A DNA stretch of 44,985 bases. It comes from an uncultured Flavobacteriaceae bacterium (GTDB lineage: Bacteria > Bacteroidota > Bacteroidia > Flavobacteriales > Flavobacteriaceae). Position 1 is the first letter of the stretch. Each line of letters opens with the position of its first letter. The notes under the pieces were generated by a model. It had not been told where the DNA came from, made no database searches, and saw nothing but the letters and a program-made list of their open reading frames with translations. Below, in pieces: positions 24,821 to 32,907 of this stretch. The position numbers were made by a program, and so were the translations under genes. Location of the stretch: the NCBI GenBank assembly GCA_905181615.1, contig CAJIYH010000001.1:150082-195066 (forward strand). The letters run 5' to 3'.

Positions 24821-26998
24821 ATGAAAAAAGTATTTTTAAACACATTATTTTTAATGTTATCAATTATATCATTCGCACAAACGAGTGATATTTCCATTTC
24901 TGTGAGCGATGCCGAAACAGATGGGCCATTATTGGGAGCGACTGTATATTTTGAAGAATTAGAGAAAGGAGCAGTAACAGATTTTGACGGAATTGCCACA
25001 TTTACAGAAATCCCAAATGGAAACCAAACCGTAAAAATTTCATATGTAGGTTTTAAAACCATTGAAACCACTATTGAGGTTGGCACAAAAAAAGAGTTCT
25101 CTTTCAAGCTCGAATCGGAAGGAAATGAATTGGATGAAGTCGTAATACAATCTTCAAGAAGTACACGAACTGTTAGAAAAATACCTACGAGAATAGAATT
25201 TATAGGTGCGGAAGAATTAGGCGAAAAAGCAGTAATGAATCCGACTAATATTTCAATGGTGCTTCGTGAAAGTACCGGAATACAAATGCAACAAACCTCG
25301 TTAAGTAGTGGAAACACCAATATTAGAATTCAAGGTCTCGATGGACGTTATACACAACTTTTAAGAGACGGATTTCCTTTGTATGGTGGATTTTCAAGTG
25401 GTTTGAGTATTTTACAAATTCCGCCTCTAGACCTACAACAATTTGAGATAATAAAAGGAAGTTCTTCTACACTTTATGGAGGAGGGGCTATTGCGGGTTT
25501 AATAAATATGGTATCAAAAACACCTGATGAAGAACCATCTTTGGATATTATGCTAACTCAAACACAAGCGTTGGGTAGTACAGCAAATGTCTTTTATAGT
25601 AAGCGAAATGAAAAATTTGGAGTTTCATTATACAGTTCTGGTCATTACCAAAAAGCGTATGACCCAGAAGATGATGGTTTCAGCAATCTACCAAAAACAA
25701 CTTCGTTATCTTTTAACCCCAAATTCTTTTATTATCCTTCAGAAAAAACAACTTTTTGGATAGGTTTAAATGGAACTTATGACGACAGAATTGGTGGAGA
25801 CATTACAAAAATTGAAAGTGGCGAAAATGGGATTCATCAATATACCGAAGAAAATCTTTCTAAAAGATTGAGCAGTCAGGCTGTTTACGAAACACAGATA
25901 GATTCGGTCAGTTCATTGAACATCAAGAATAGCATCTCATTTTTCGATAGAAAACTATCTATTACCGATTTCAGTTTTGACGGCAAACAAACCAATACAT
26001 TCACAGAAATCAACTATCAAAAGGCATCCAAAAAAACCGATTGGATTTTTGGTGCAAATTTATACACATCTAATTTTGATGAAAATGATAATGCGACATT
26101 ACAACGAGACCAATCAGACGTTACTTATGGAGCATTTGTAAACAACATTTACGACGTTTCAGATAGTTGGATTTTAGAAACAGGATTAAGAGCAGACTAC
26201 AATACAGATTTCGGTTTTTTTCCACTTCCAAGAGTTTCCTTGCTTTACAAGAACGACAGCGGATTTTCGAGCAGAATTGGTGGTGGATTAGGTTATAAAA
26301 TTCCAGATATTTTCACCGAAGAGGCGGAATATATCAGTTTTGAAAATGTACTTGCTATAGATAAATCTGCTTTAAAGGCAGAACGTTCCTATGGTGTCAA
26401 TTTTGATGTGAATTACCAAACAAGGTTATTCGATGTGGTAGGTTTTAGTGTTAACCAACTCTTCTACGTTTCAGCTATTAACAACGGGCTATTATTAAAT
26501 TCAACAGACGATGGATTTTTTATGTTTGAAAATGCAACCGATAAAATAATAAGCAAGGGAGCGGAAACCAATATTAAATTTACGTACAAGGATTTTAGAT
26601 GGTTTTTAAACTATGCACTCATTGATACAAAGCTGAACTATTTGGCAGGAAATCCGCAAAAACCGCTCACAGCAAAACATAATGCAGGTAGCGTTTTAAT
26701 GTACGAATCTGATAAATGGCGCATAGGTTATGAAACTTTTTACACAGGAAAGCAGTTTTTGTCTAATGGCACAGAAACCACGGATTTTATAACTATGGGA
26801 TTGCTTTTAATGCGCAATTTCAAATGGGGAACAACCTTTGTAAATTTTGAAAACTTTACAGACAGAAGACAAAGTAGGTTTTCACCTTTGGTTTTGCCAC
26901 CACACGACAATCCAGAATTTCCAGAAATTTATGCGCCTACGGACGGTTTTATTTTTAGTGTAGGAGTAATTATTAAACCTTTTGGTCAAAAAAGATGA
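24821..26998 (+). CDS. TonB-dependent outer-membrane receptor
   Basis: A 725-residue receptor with a signal peptide (ending ISFAQ), a carboxypeptidase-like regulatory domain (about residues 22-95, with DAETDGPLLGATVYFEE and ISYVGFKTIE), a plug domain (about 105-225, NIRIQGLDGRYTQLLRDGFP and GSSSTLYGGGAIAGLINMVS) and a beta barrel to the end. It probably imports a metal complex or a metal-binding ligand. It stands after metalloregulators and opposite an efflux operon, so a copper or zinc chelate is plausible. Its last 117 bases overlap a minus-strand frame (26882-27268). Confidence 0.9.
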   Translation: MKKVFLNTLFLMLSIISFAQTSDISISVSDAETDGPLLGATVYFEELEKGAVTDFDGIATFTEIPNGNQTVKISYVGFKTIETTIEVGTKKEFSFKLESEGNELDEVVIQSSRSTRTVRKIPTRIEFIGAEELGEKAVMNPTNISMVLRESTGIQMQQTSLSSGNTNIRIQGLDGRYTQLLRDGFPLYGGFSSGLSILQIPPLDLQQFEIIKGSSSTLYGGGAIAGLINMVSKTPDEEPSLDIMLTQTQALGSTANVFYSKRNEKFGVSLYSSGHYQKAYDPEDDGFSNLPKTTSLSFNPKFFYYPSEKTTFWIGLNGTYDDRIGGDITKIESGENGIHQYTEENLSKRLSSQAVYETQIDSVSSLNIKNSISFFDRKLSITDFSFDGKQTNTFTEINYQKASKKTDWIFGANLYTSNFDENDNATLQRDQSDVTYGAFVNNIYDVSDSWILETGLRADYNTDFGFFPLPRVSLLYKNDSGFSSRIGGGLGYKIPDIFTEEAEYISFENVLAIDKSALKAERSYGVNFDVNYQTRLFDVVGFSVNQLFYVSAINNGLLLNSTDDGFFMFENATDKIISKGAETNIKFTYKDFRWFLNYALIDTKLNYLAGNPQKPLTAKHNAGSVLMYESDKWRIGYETFYTGKQFLSNGTETTDFITMGLLLMRNFKWGTTFVNFENFTDRRQSRFSPLVLPPHDNPEFPEIYAPTDGFIFSVGVIIKPFGQKR

Positions 26999-27268
26999 AA
27001 GGTTTGCATTGTCCTGATTTTCGATTTTTTTTATGAGCGCAATTTTTATTTCCTCTATCAAAATTTCTGTTTCATCCTTTATGATTTCAAAACCGTGTTT
27101 GCTCAGCACTTTTTCTAATTCTAATGTTTGGATGCCTGTCTTTTTGTTTAGAACAATTTGTCCAAGCTCAACCGTTTTTATGTCACAACCCAATTCTTCC
27201 AACTCCCGTAATACAGTTGATTTGCATCTGTCACATACCATATTCTTTATGTTAAGGGTTTTTTTCAT
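26882..27268 (-). CDS. HMA-domain protein, possibly a truncated HMA-AraC regulator
   Basis: Residues about 1-66 form an HMA domain with KNMVCDRCKSTVLRELEELG (CxxC metal site) and KHGFEIIKDETEILIEEIK. In related Bacteroidota genes this domain continues into an AraC DNA-binding domain; here the text after NQDNANLSSFLTKRFNNYSY turns into a basic, Trp-rich tail that is the antisense of the TonB receptor end. So the regulator part seems lost and the stop is accidental. A genuine short metal chaperone is the alternative. Confidence 0.6.
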   Translation of the reverse strand: MKKTLNIKNMVCDRCKSTVLRELEELGCDIKTVELGQIVLNKKTGIQTLELEKVLSKHGFEIIKDETEILIEEIKIALIKKIENQDNANLSSFLTKRFNNYSYTKNKTVRRRINFWKFWIVVWWQNQR

Positions 27269-27342
27269 AATACTTTTTATAGTGCCTGAAATGGGAAGGG
27301 CTATTAACCAACCAACCAGTATTTCCTTCCCATATCAGGGCA

Positions 27343-27798
27343 TTATTTTAATGTTTCTTTTAGGTTCTTCATATAATCAATAATCAAGGTCTTTTCAGAA
27401 TTGGACAACTTAGCATCCTTGTGAATCAAGGTGTAAGATGCTAGTGGCATCTCATCATCTTTAACCTGACTAATTATTGACTTTAGTTTGCTGTTTTTTC
27501 TTCGGTTGGAATACGCATCCCATTCATTGAAATTCAATTCTTCCTTTCCTTCATTAATGTGGTCTTCTAAAAACCAACCAACAGGTTGTACCTTATTGTA
27601 CCAAGGGTATTCTGTGTTATTACTATGACAATCATAGCAGGACTCTTGTAATAATGCGCTTATGTTTTCTTGGGTGTTGTTTACCAACAAGAAGTCAGTT
27701 TTTGGCACAGTATCACTTTGATTGAGGTCTGTGGGCACAAACTGTATGCCCACAAATCCAACCAATAAAATCAGTGCTATGATTTTTACAATTTTCAT
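27343..27798 (-). CDS. Haem-binding domain protein (cytochrome c-like)
   Basis: A 151-residue protein with one N-terminal membrane anchor (residues about 5-22) and the motif SCYDCHSNNTEYPWYNKVQP, where CxxCH binds haem c. The downstream WFLEDHINEGKEELNFNEWD is typical of the Haem_bd family found in Bacteroidota metal and copper islands. It faces the periplasm. It is the last gene of the efflux operon and abuts the DUF3347 gene (stop and start adjacent). Confidence 0.9.
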   Translation of the reverse strand: MKIVKIIALILLVGFVGIQFVPTDLNQSDTVPKTDFLLVNNTQENISALLQESCYDCHSNNTEYPWYNKVQPVGWFLEDHINEGKEELNFNEWDAYSNRRKNSKLKSIISQVKDDEMPLASYTLIHKDAKLSNSEKTLIIDYMKNLKETLK

Positions 27799-28413
27799 TT
27801 AGTTAATTTCTCGCTGTACTTTACCACATTTCAACATCTGGCTTCCATAATATGGATTGCGTATTTCTTCCTTTGTACTCAACCAAGCTGTACCGCCATC
27901 ATACATTGGACAAAATTGCTCGTATAGTTTCACTTGTGTTCCCGTAATAGCTACCATATCAGTAACATCTTTGCTCAAAACTTTAAAATGTTCGCGTTGG
28001 TGTTTAATATCACTTTCACTGATATGTTCTGCGTGCTCGATAGCATCTTCCATAATGTCCTTTAATTCTGATTGCTGAGCATCCGTATATTTTGAAATGT
28101 CAAGCTTTCCTAATGATGTTGCGAGGGTTGCACCCAATTCTTTAGCTTTGGCATTATCATCTGCCACTAAGGCATCCTTTAAGTTGAAATAGTCATTTAA
28201 TATTGTTTGGGAATTTCCATCTCCGTTCATTGCCATTTCCTTTTTATCCACATCGTGGTGACCATCGGAATTATCGTGGTTCATTTTTGAATGGTCTTCC
28301 TCAGTAATCATTTCAGAATTGGTACTGTTTTCTGTTTTCGCATCTTTACAATACATTGCTGATAAGCTTATAAATGCCATTACCATAATTGTTGTTAATC
28401 TTACTTTTTTCAT
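27799..28413 (-). CDS. DUF3347 domain lipoprotein
   Basis: A 204-residue protein with a lipobox (LSAMYC) and a His/Asp-rich stretch (HSKMNHDNSDGHHDVDKKEM) that could bind metal. The domain that follows (NDYFNLKDALVADDNAKAKE, then FKVLSKDVTDMVAITG and LYEQFCPMYDGGTAWLS) is DUF3347, with the family C-x-M ending: CPMYDGG and MLKCGKV. The same domain is fused to the adaptor protein encoded just upstream, so it was duplicated. Likely a periplasmic copper-handling protein. Confidence 0.87.
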   Translation of the reverse strand: MKKVRLTTIMVMAFISLSAMYCKDAKTENSTNSEMITEEDHSKMNHDNSDGHHDVDKKEMAMNGDGNSQTILNDYFNLKDALVADDNAKAKELGATLATSLGKLDISKYTDAQQSELKDIMEDAIEHAEHISESDIKHQREHFKVLSKDVTDMVAITGTQVKLYEQFCPMYDGGTAWLSTKEEIRNPYYGSQMLKCGKVQREIN

Positions 28414-28445
28414 TGTTTAAAATTTAATTGTTATTACTTGATTTA

Positions 28446-30218
28446 TTATTCTATTACTTGTTTTACTTCTCCACAGGTTAGCATTGCGCTGCCAAAATAT
28501 GGATTGATTACTTTTTCTTCTTTGCTCAACCAATATGCACCATTGTTGTTATCTGCCATAGGGCAAAATTCAACATAGACCTTTTCATTAACACCAAACA
28601 ATTGAACAGCATTGATTAGATGTGATGATAAATATTTAAAATGGTCTCTTTGTGCTTTTATATCGGATGTTTCAGAAATTGAGGTCGCTGAAGGTTTTAT
28701 TTCCTTTTCTAATGACATCCAATGGTTATGCGCCTTATTGTTTGATAACAATTTCATATCTACTCTGGTTAAATTGTTTAGTAAACTTATTACACTTTCA
28801 GAAGCGCCTTTTGAGTCTTCTTTCACTAAAGCATCTTTTAAATTGATATACGCATTGAAAACAGCTTTTAACTGCTCTTGAAATTTCGCTGATACTTTCA
28901 GACGCTCATTCATAATAGTGTGGTCACTTTCTGTGTTGGGTGAATTGTTATCCATACCTAAATGACCCTCGTGACCTGTCATTACTTTACCACCATCTTT
29001 ATTCATCAAAGACTTTTTGCCTTGTAATTGTGCTGCTGCATCAACCGTAAATGTACCGTTAGTCACTATTTCATTTCCAACAAATAATCCTTCTAAAACT
29101 TCATATTCATTACCAATTTGATTGCCTAATTTAATTTCACGCATTTCAAAAATAGTTTGGTCTGGATTTGTTTTAAGGTACACCACAGAACGTTCACCTG
29201 TCCATAACACAGAAGATGAAGGAATTGTTAATACTTCGTCATTTTTAGCTGTACTGTCTTCAATATTTGCGATTACAAACATTCCTGGTTTAAATACATC
29301 GTCCTTATTGTTTAAAACAACACGCAAGGTAACAGTTCTTGTTTTGGTGTTTAAAACTGGGTCAATGAAATCAACTTTACCTTTAAATTCTTTATTAGGA
29401 TAGGCATTGGTTGTTATCATCACTTCCTGTCCTTTTTTAAAGCGGTTAATCTGATTTTCATACACATCAAAATTTCCCCAAACTGTGTTGAGATTGGCAA
29501 TTTTTAATATGGGTTGACCTTGTTTAATGTAATCGCCTTGCTCTACTAATTTTTCTGTAACAGTACCCGAAAAGGTTGCATACACAGGAAAGTTTTCTTT
29601 CACTTTTCCTGTTTCTTCAATCTTATTAATTTGATTTTCAGAGAGCTTCCATAATTTCAATTTATTACGGACTGCTTTGTATAAAGCAGGTTGTGATTCT
29701 TTTAAAGATGCTGCTGTAATTAATTCTTGTTGTGCTGCATAGAGTTCTGGCGAATAAATGGTTGCCAATAATTGACCTTTACGAACTTCTTCGCCTGTAA
29801 AACTCACATTCAAACGTTCAATTCTTCCAGCGAAATAACTTACCTGTACTGCATTTGCTTCTTCGTTTTCAGCAATTTTACCAGATAATTTGATAGTATT
29901 GCCTTCAACATTGCCTTTACCAACAATAGATGTTTGAATATTAGCTAAAGCAATTGCGTTTTCAGTCAATTTGAATTGGTCTGCTAATAAACCATCACTT
30001 ACACCATCAGCAGGAATTAAATCCATACCACAAATAGGGCAATCTCCTGCTTCTGGTTGCATAATCTGTGGATGCATTGAACAGGTCCACATTTGATTGG
30101 TTTCTGTAACTGCATCGTGATTATGGTCTGTTTCTTCTTTTGGTGAGCCACCAAACAGTATCCACCCTAAAAGTAGACCAACAGCTAATATTCCGAGATA
30201 AACTATATACTTTTTCAT
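28446..30218 (-). CDS. RND efflux periplasmic adaptor (CusB-like) with DUF3347 C-terminal domain
   Basis: A 590-residue membrane-fusion protein. After an N-terminal membrane anchor comes a heavy-metal-binding domain TCSMHPQIMQPEAGDCPICG (residues about 48-67), then the barrel-sandwich hybrid (AGRIERLNVSFTGEEVRKGQ), beta-barrel (NVWGNFDVYE-like: LNTVWGNFDVYENQINRFKK) and membrane-proximal domains, and a DUF3347 domain after about residue 450 (CPMADNNNGAYWLS). It links the CusA-type pump to the TolC-type channel and may hand over Cu(I) or Ag(I). Its stop overlaps the PepSY gene start side by four bases. Confidence 0.93.
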   Translation of the reverse strand: MKKYIVYLGILAVGLLLGWILFGGSPKEETDHNHDAVTETNQMWTCSMHPQIMQPEAGDCPICGMDLIPADGVSDGLLADQFKLTENAIALANIQTSIVGKGNVEGNTIKLSGKIAENEEANAVQVSYFAGRIERLNVSFTGEEVRKGQLLATIYSPELYAAQQELITAASLKESQPALYKAVRNKLKLWKLSENQINKIEETGKVKENFPVYATFSGTVTEKLVEQGDYIKQGQPILKIANLNTVWGNFDVYENQINRFKKGQEVMITTNAYPNKEFKGKVDFIDPVLNTKTRTVTLRVVLNNKDDVFKPGMFVIANIEDSTAKNDEVLTIPSSSVLWTGERSVVYLKTNPDQTIFEMREIKLGNQIGNEYEVLEGLFVGNEIVTNGTFTVDAAAQLQGKKSLMNKDGGKVMTGHEGHLGMDNNSPNTESDHTIMNERLKVSAKFQEQLKAVFNAYINLKDALVKEDSKGASESVISLLNNLTRVDMKLLSNNKAHNHWMSLEKEIKPSATSISETSDIKAQRDHFKYLSSHLINAVQLFGVNEKVYVEFCPMADNNNGAYWLSKEEKVINPYFGSAMLTCGEVKQVIE

Positions 30219-30931
30219 TTCTTTATTTTTTTTCGTTTTAATAATTTCCTAATTGAAGGTGACGAGGTGTACCACAACAAAAACCCACTTAAAACGGTTA
30301 TCAATCCTAAAAGTGAAAAGGCTCTCAAAACAATGGTATTAAAATTGTCTCTGCCTTCATAGTCCATGGTATGTGTCATCCATAAAAAATCAAACCAACG
30401 CCAAGAACGATGTCTTACGGTTTGAAATTTTCCGTCGCTTACAGAAACGTATGCTTTTAGTGCTTCATCTGTTTTATATGAGATAACATAAGCAGGTAGT
30501 AGTTTTTCTCGATACTCGTGGTGTTTTCCAGTTTCCGTAATTTGCTCAACAAATTCTACCTCTAAACCACTTTTCATATGGTTTTTGGCAATATAGAGTG
30601 CCTCTTTCTGCGTAATACTATTTTTTGGCATTCCATCTAAAGCATTATACAATTGCTCTTTATTTATCCAATAGTACGGTGCATTATCAATATCTCTTAA
30701 TTCAATAGTCTTTATACCATTTGGAACATCCATTTCTGAAGGACTTATTAAACTATTAAATGCTTTGGGTTGATACTTCAAGTTTTTAAATTGGTCTCCG
30801 TGTATTTCATCGATGTTCGTCCAACTAAAGTATAAACCACTAATAGTCCAAAACAGGAATTGAATCCCTAAAAAGAGACCCAAATACCTGTGGGTTTTTC
30901 TAATTTTTAACGCAGTATGCCTATTTACCAT
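30215..30931 (-). CDS. PepSY-associated membrane protein
   Basis: A 238-residue protein with an N-terminal membrane helix (TALKIRKTHRYLGLFLGIQF, then WTISGLYFSW) and a C-terminal one (TIVLRAFSLLGLITVLSGFL), and a periplasmic PepSY-like region between (KEALYIAKNHMKSGLEVEFV and AYVSVSDGKFQTVRHRSWRW). Similar proteins occur in copper and iron operons in Bacteroidota. Its end overlaps the adaptor gene start by four bases. Role not established. Confidence 0.82.
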   Translation of the reverse strand: MVNRHTALKIRKTHRYLGLFLGIQFLFWTISGLYFSWTNIDEIHGDQFKNLKYQPKAFNSLISPSEMDVPNGIKTIELRDIDNAPYYWINKEQLYNALDGMPKNSITQKEALYIAKNHMKSGLEVEFVEQITETGKHHEYREKLLPAYVISYKTDEALKAYVSVSDGKFQTVRHRSWRWFDFLWMTHTMDYEGRDNFNTIVLRAFSLLGLITVLSGFLLWYTSSPSIRKLLKRKKIKK

Positions 30932-30937
30932 AACAAT

Positions 30938-31669
30938 TTAATTTATAAGCATTAATGTCGCCATTACAATCATAATAGCATTTTCAATAAAAGTGGCTTC
31001 TGTCATAGGTAATTTTAAAGCAGTACCTAAACACGCACATCGTATTGATTTTTTGTCCAATAATGTTTTTGTTACTCCAATTGTTGTTATCCCTAATACT
31101 ATAAGTGTAATTATTAAAGCTATATTAATTTCAAACCGCAATAAAAACATCAGTCCTAAAGCTGTTTCAATAAATGGATAAACTTTCCCATAAAAAGGAA
31201 CACGTTTAGCTAAAGGGTCGTACATACGAAAGGATTCAGGAAAGCCTTTTAAATCTAACATCTTGAAAAAACTAAACACGATGTAAAATAACCCCATAAA
31301 GTCGAGCATAAAAGCGCTCCAAGTCCAATTTTTATAATGTAATAATACACTTGCAGTTGCTATATAAAAAATGATAAGCAATAAAGGTTTTAGCTGTTGT
31401 AATTTACTTTTTTCTTCTTCCATAGGCATTGCCGACATACTTGAAGATGCAAACACATTCTTCTCTTTCTTTTCAGATAAAGTATACTTTTCTGGTAATG
31501 CTTTTTGTAGTATATCAGTTGAAATATGTTTATTCATTTTCACTTCTGCCTCACCTTTTTCAAGATTAACAGACACCTCTGATACGTGGTCTATTTTACT
31601 TAAATATTTCTCGACGGAAGCCTTACAGTTATTGCAAGTCATTCCCGCAATCTTATATGTGTGTTTCAT
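30938..31669 (-). CDS. HMA domain fused to MauE/DoxX-like membrane protein
   Basis: A 243-residue fusion. Residues 1-65 are an HMA domain (IAGMTCNNCKASVEKYL), and residues about 85-240 hold four membrane helices with KRVPFYGKVYPFIETALGLM and SIRCACLGTALKLPMTEATF, a MauE/DoxX-like pattern with a conserved CxC loop. It probably binds and moves Cu(I) or a similar ion at the inner membrane, or keeps its thiols reduced. Its start touches the TolC stop (one-base overlap). Confidence 0.87.
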   Translation of the reverse strand: MKHTYKIAGMTCNNCKASVEKYLSKIDHVSEVSVNLEKGEAEVKMNKHISTDILQKALPEKYTLSEKKEKNVFASSSMSAMPMEEEKSKLQQLKPLLLIIFYIATASVLLHYKNWTWSAFMLDFMGLFYIVFSFFKMLDLKGFPESFRMYDPLAKRVPFYGKVYPFIETALGLMFLLRFEINIALIITLIVLGITTIGVTKTLLDKKSIRCACLGTALKLPMTEATFIENAIMIVMATLMLIN

Positions 31670-32907
31670 TATTGCTGTGTTAAATAATTAATAATCGTTG
31701 ATTGAACATAATAAGTTCTAATTGATTCTATTTGGTTCATTTGAAACTTTAGTTGTAGTTCTTGAATATCCAAAACATCATTAAAATCTATCGTTCCTGT
31801 TTCGTAGCTTTTGATTAAAATGTCTTCTGCATCTTTAGCTTGCTTTAAGTTTTTTGTTTGAGTAGCATAACTTATTCTTGCAGAAATGCGTTCGTTATTT
31901 GCTTTGTCTAAAAGCGTTTCCAATGCATTTAAACGTTCCTGTTTTTGAGCAGTAATTTCCTGCTGCTGCAAATCATTTTGTTTGGTTTGGGATTTATATT
32001 TCTTATTGAAAATTGGGATAGATACCGAAACCATTGGCATTACAATATCCTTTCCGTTATCGCTGAAATCCATATTTGGTCTTTCAGCAACATTGATATA
32101 ATCTAATCCAAAACCAATCATTGGACTGCTTTCTTTTTGATTTAATAATTCTGATTGCTCTATGGATTTATAAAGTTTATCATATTTTAGTAATTCGGGA
32201 TGTAATGCTAAATTTTCAGAAGTAATATCAAAGTCTTCAGAAGGTATCAGTAAACTATCTACCACATTCACGGTAACATCATTATCTCTATTCAATAGAT
32301 TATTGAAGTTAGTTTGTTCTGCTAAAAATTGTTGTTGCAATACGTCTTTTAATTGTTGCATTTCGTTCTGACGCATTTGCAATCGCAACACATCTACTGC
32401 GGATGCTTTACCAACCTCAACAGATGTTAGTGCTAATGTTTCGTAAGTTTCTAATAGTTTGATGTTTTCAGTTAACACCTCTTGCTTTGCTTTGTTGGCG
32501 TATAGATTAAAATAGGATTGTGATACCGAAGCCATTAGTTTTCGCTTTGCGATAACAATGTCCTCGTATTTAGCATCTGCCAATGAACTTACATAGTTTT
32601 CTCTCGATGTAATGGTTCCGAACCACGGTAACATTTGTTTAGCAGATACTTTAAAGCGTTGTGCACCTGTTCTGGTTTCCGGTTCACTTACAAAGTAACC
32701 AACACCAAATTCGGTATTAGGAATGGTGTTAACCTCGTTTACTTTTTCAGAAGCTCTTTTGTATTGTAACTCAAACTTTTGAATTTCTGGATTTTTTGTT
32801 AAAGCTTCATCAATAAATATTTCTAATTGTTGAGCGTTTGTAAAGAGACTCAAGAAGCAAGAAACAAGAATCAAGACGAGTTTAATATTTATTATTTTAT
32901 TTTTCAT
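31669..32907 (-). CDS. TolC-family outer-membrane channel (CusC-like)
   Basis: The ATG at 32907 opens a signal peptide (MKNKIINIKLVLILVSCFLS, then LFTNAQ) and is preferred over an upstream codon at 32964 inside the pump gene. The 412-residue product has the long helical repeats of TolC proteins (YKRASEKVNEVNTIPNTEFG; LLETYETLALTSVEVGKASA; DAEDILIKSYETGTIDFNDV). It overlaps the pump gene by eleven bases, so translation is coupled. It forms the outer-membrane exit of the metal efflux system. Confidence 0.92.
   Translation of the reverse strand: MKNKIINIKLVLILVSCFLSLFTNAQQLEIFIDEALTKNPEIQKFELQYKRASEKVNEVNTIPNTEFGVGYFVSEPETRTGAQRFKVSAKQMLPWFGTITSRENYVSSLADAKYEDIVIAKRKLMASVSQSYFNLYANKAKQEVLTENIKLLETYETLALTSVEVGKASAVDVLRLQMRQNEMQQLKDVLQQQFLAEQTNFNNLLNRDNDVTVNVVDSLLIPSEDFDITSENLALHPELLKYDKLYKSIEQSELLNQKESSPMIGFGLDYINVAERPNMDFSDNGKDIVMPMVSVSIPIFNKKYKSQTKQNDLQQQEITAQKQERLNALETLLDKANNERISARISYATQTKNLKQAKDAEDILIKSYETGTIDFNDVLDIQELQLKFQMNQIESIRTYYVQSTIINYLTQQ

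Noticed and set aside
24502-25320. Long minus-strand frame across the Fur and TonB genes
   Set aside because: Both plus-strand genes in the same place have clear family motifs; the minus frame has none.
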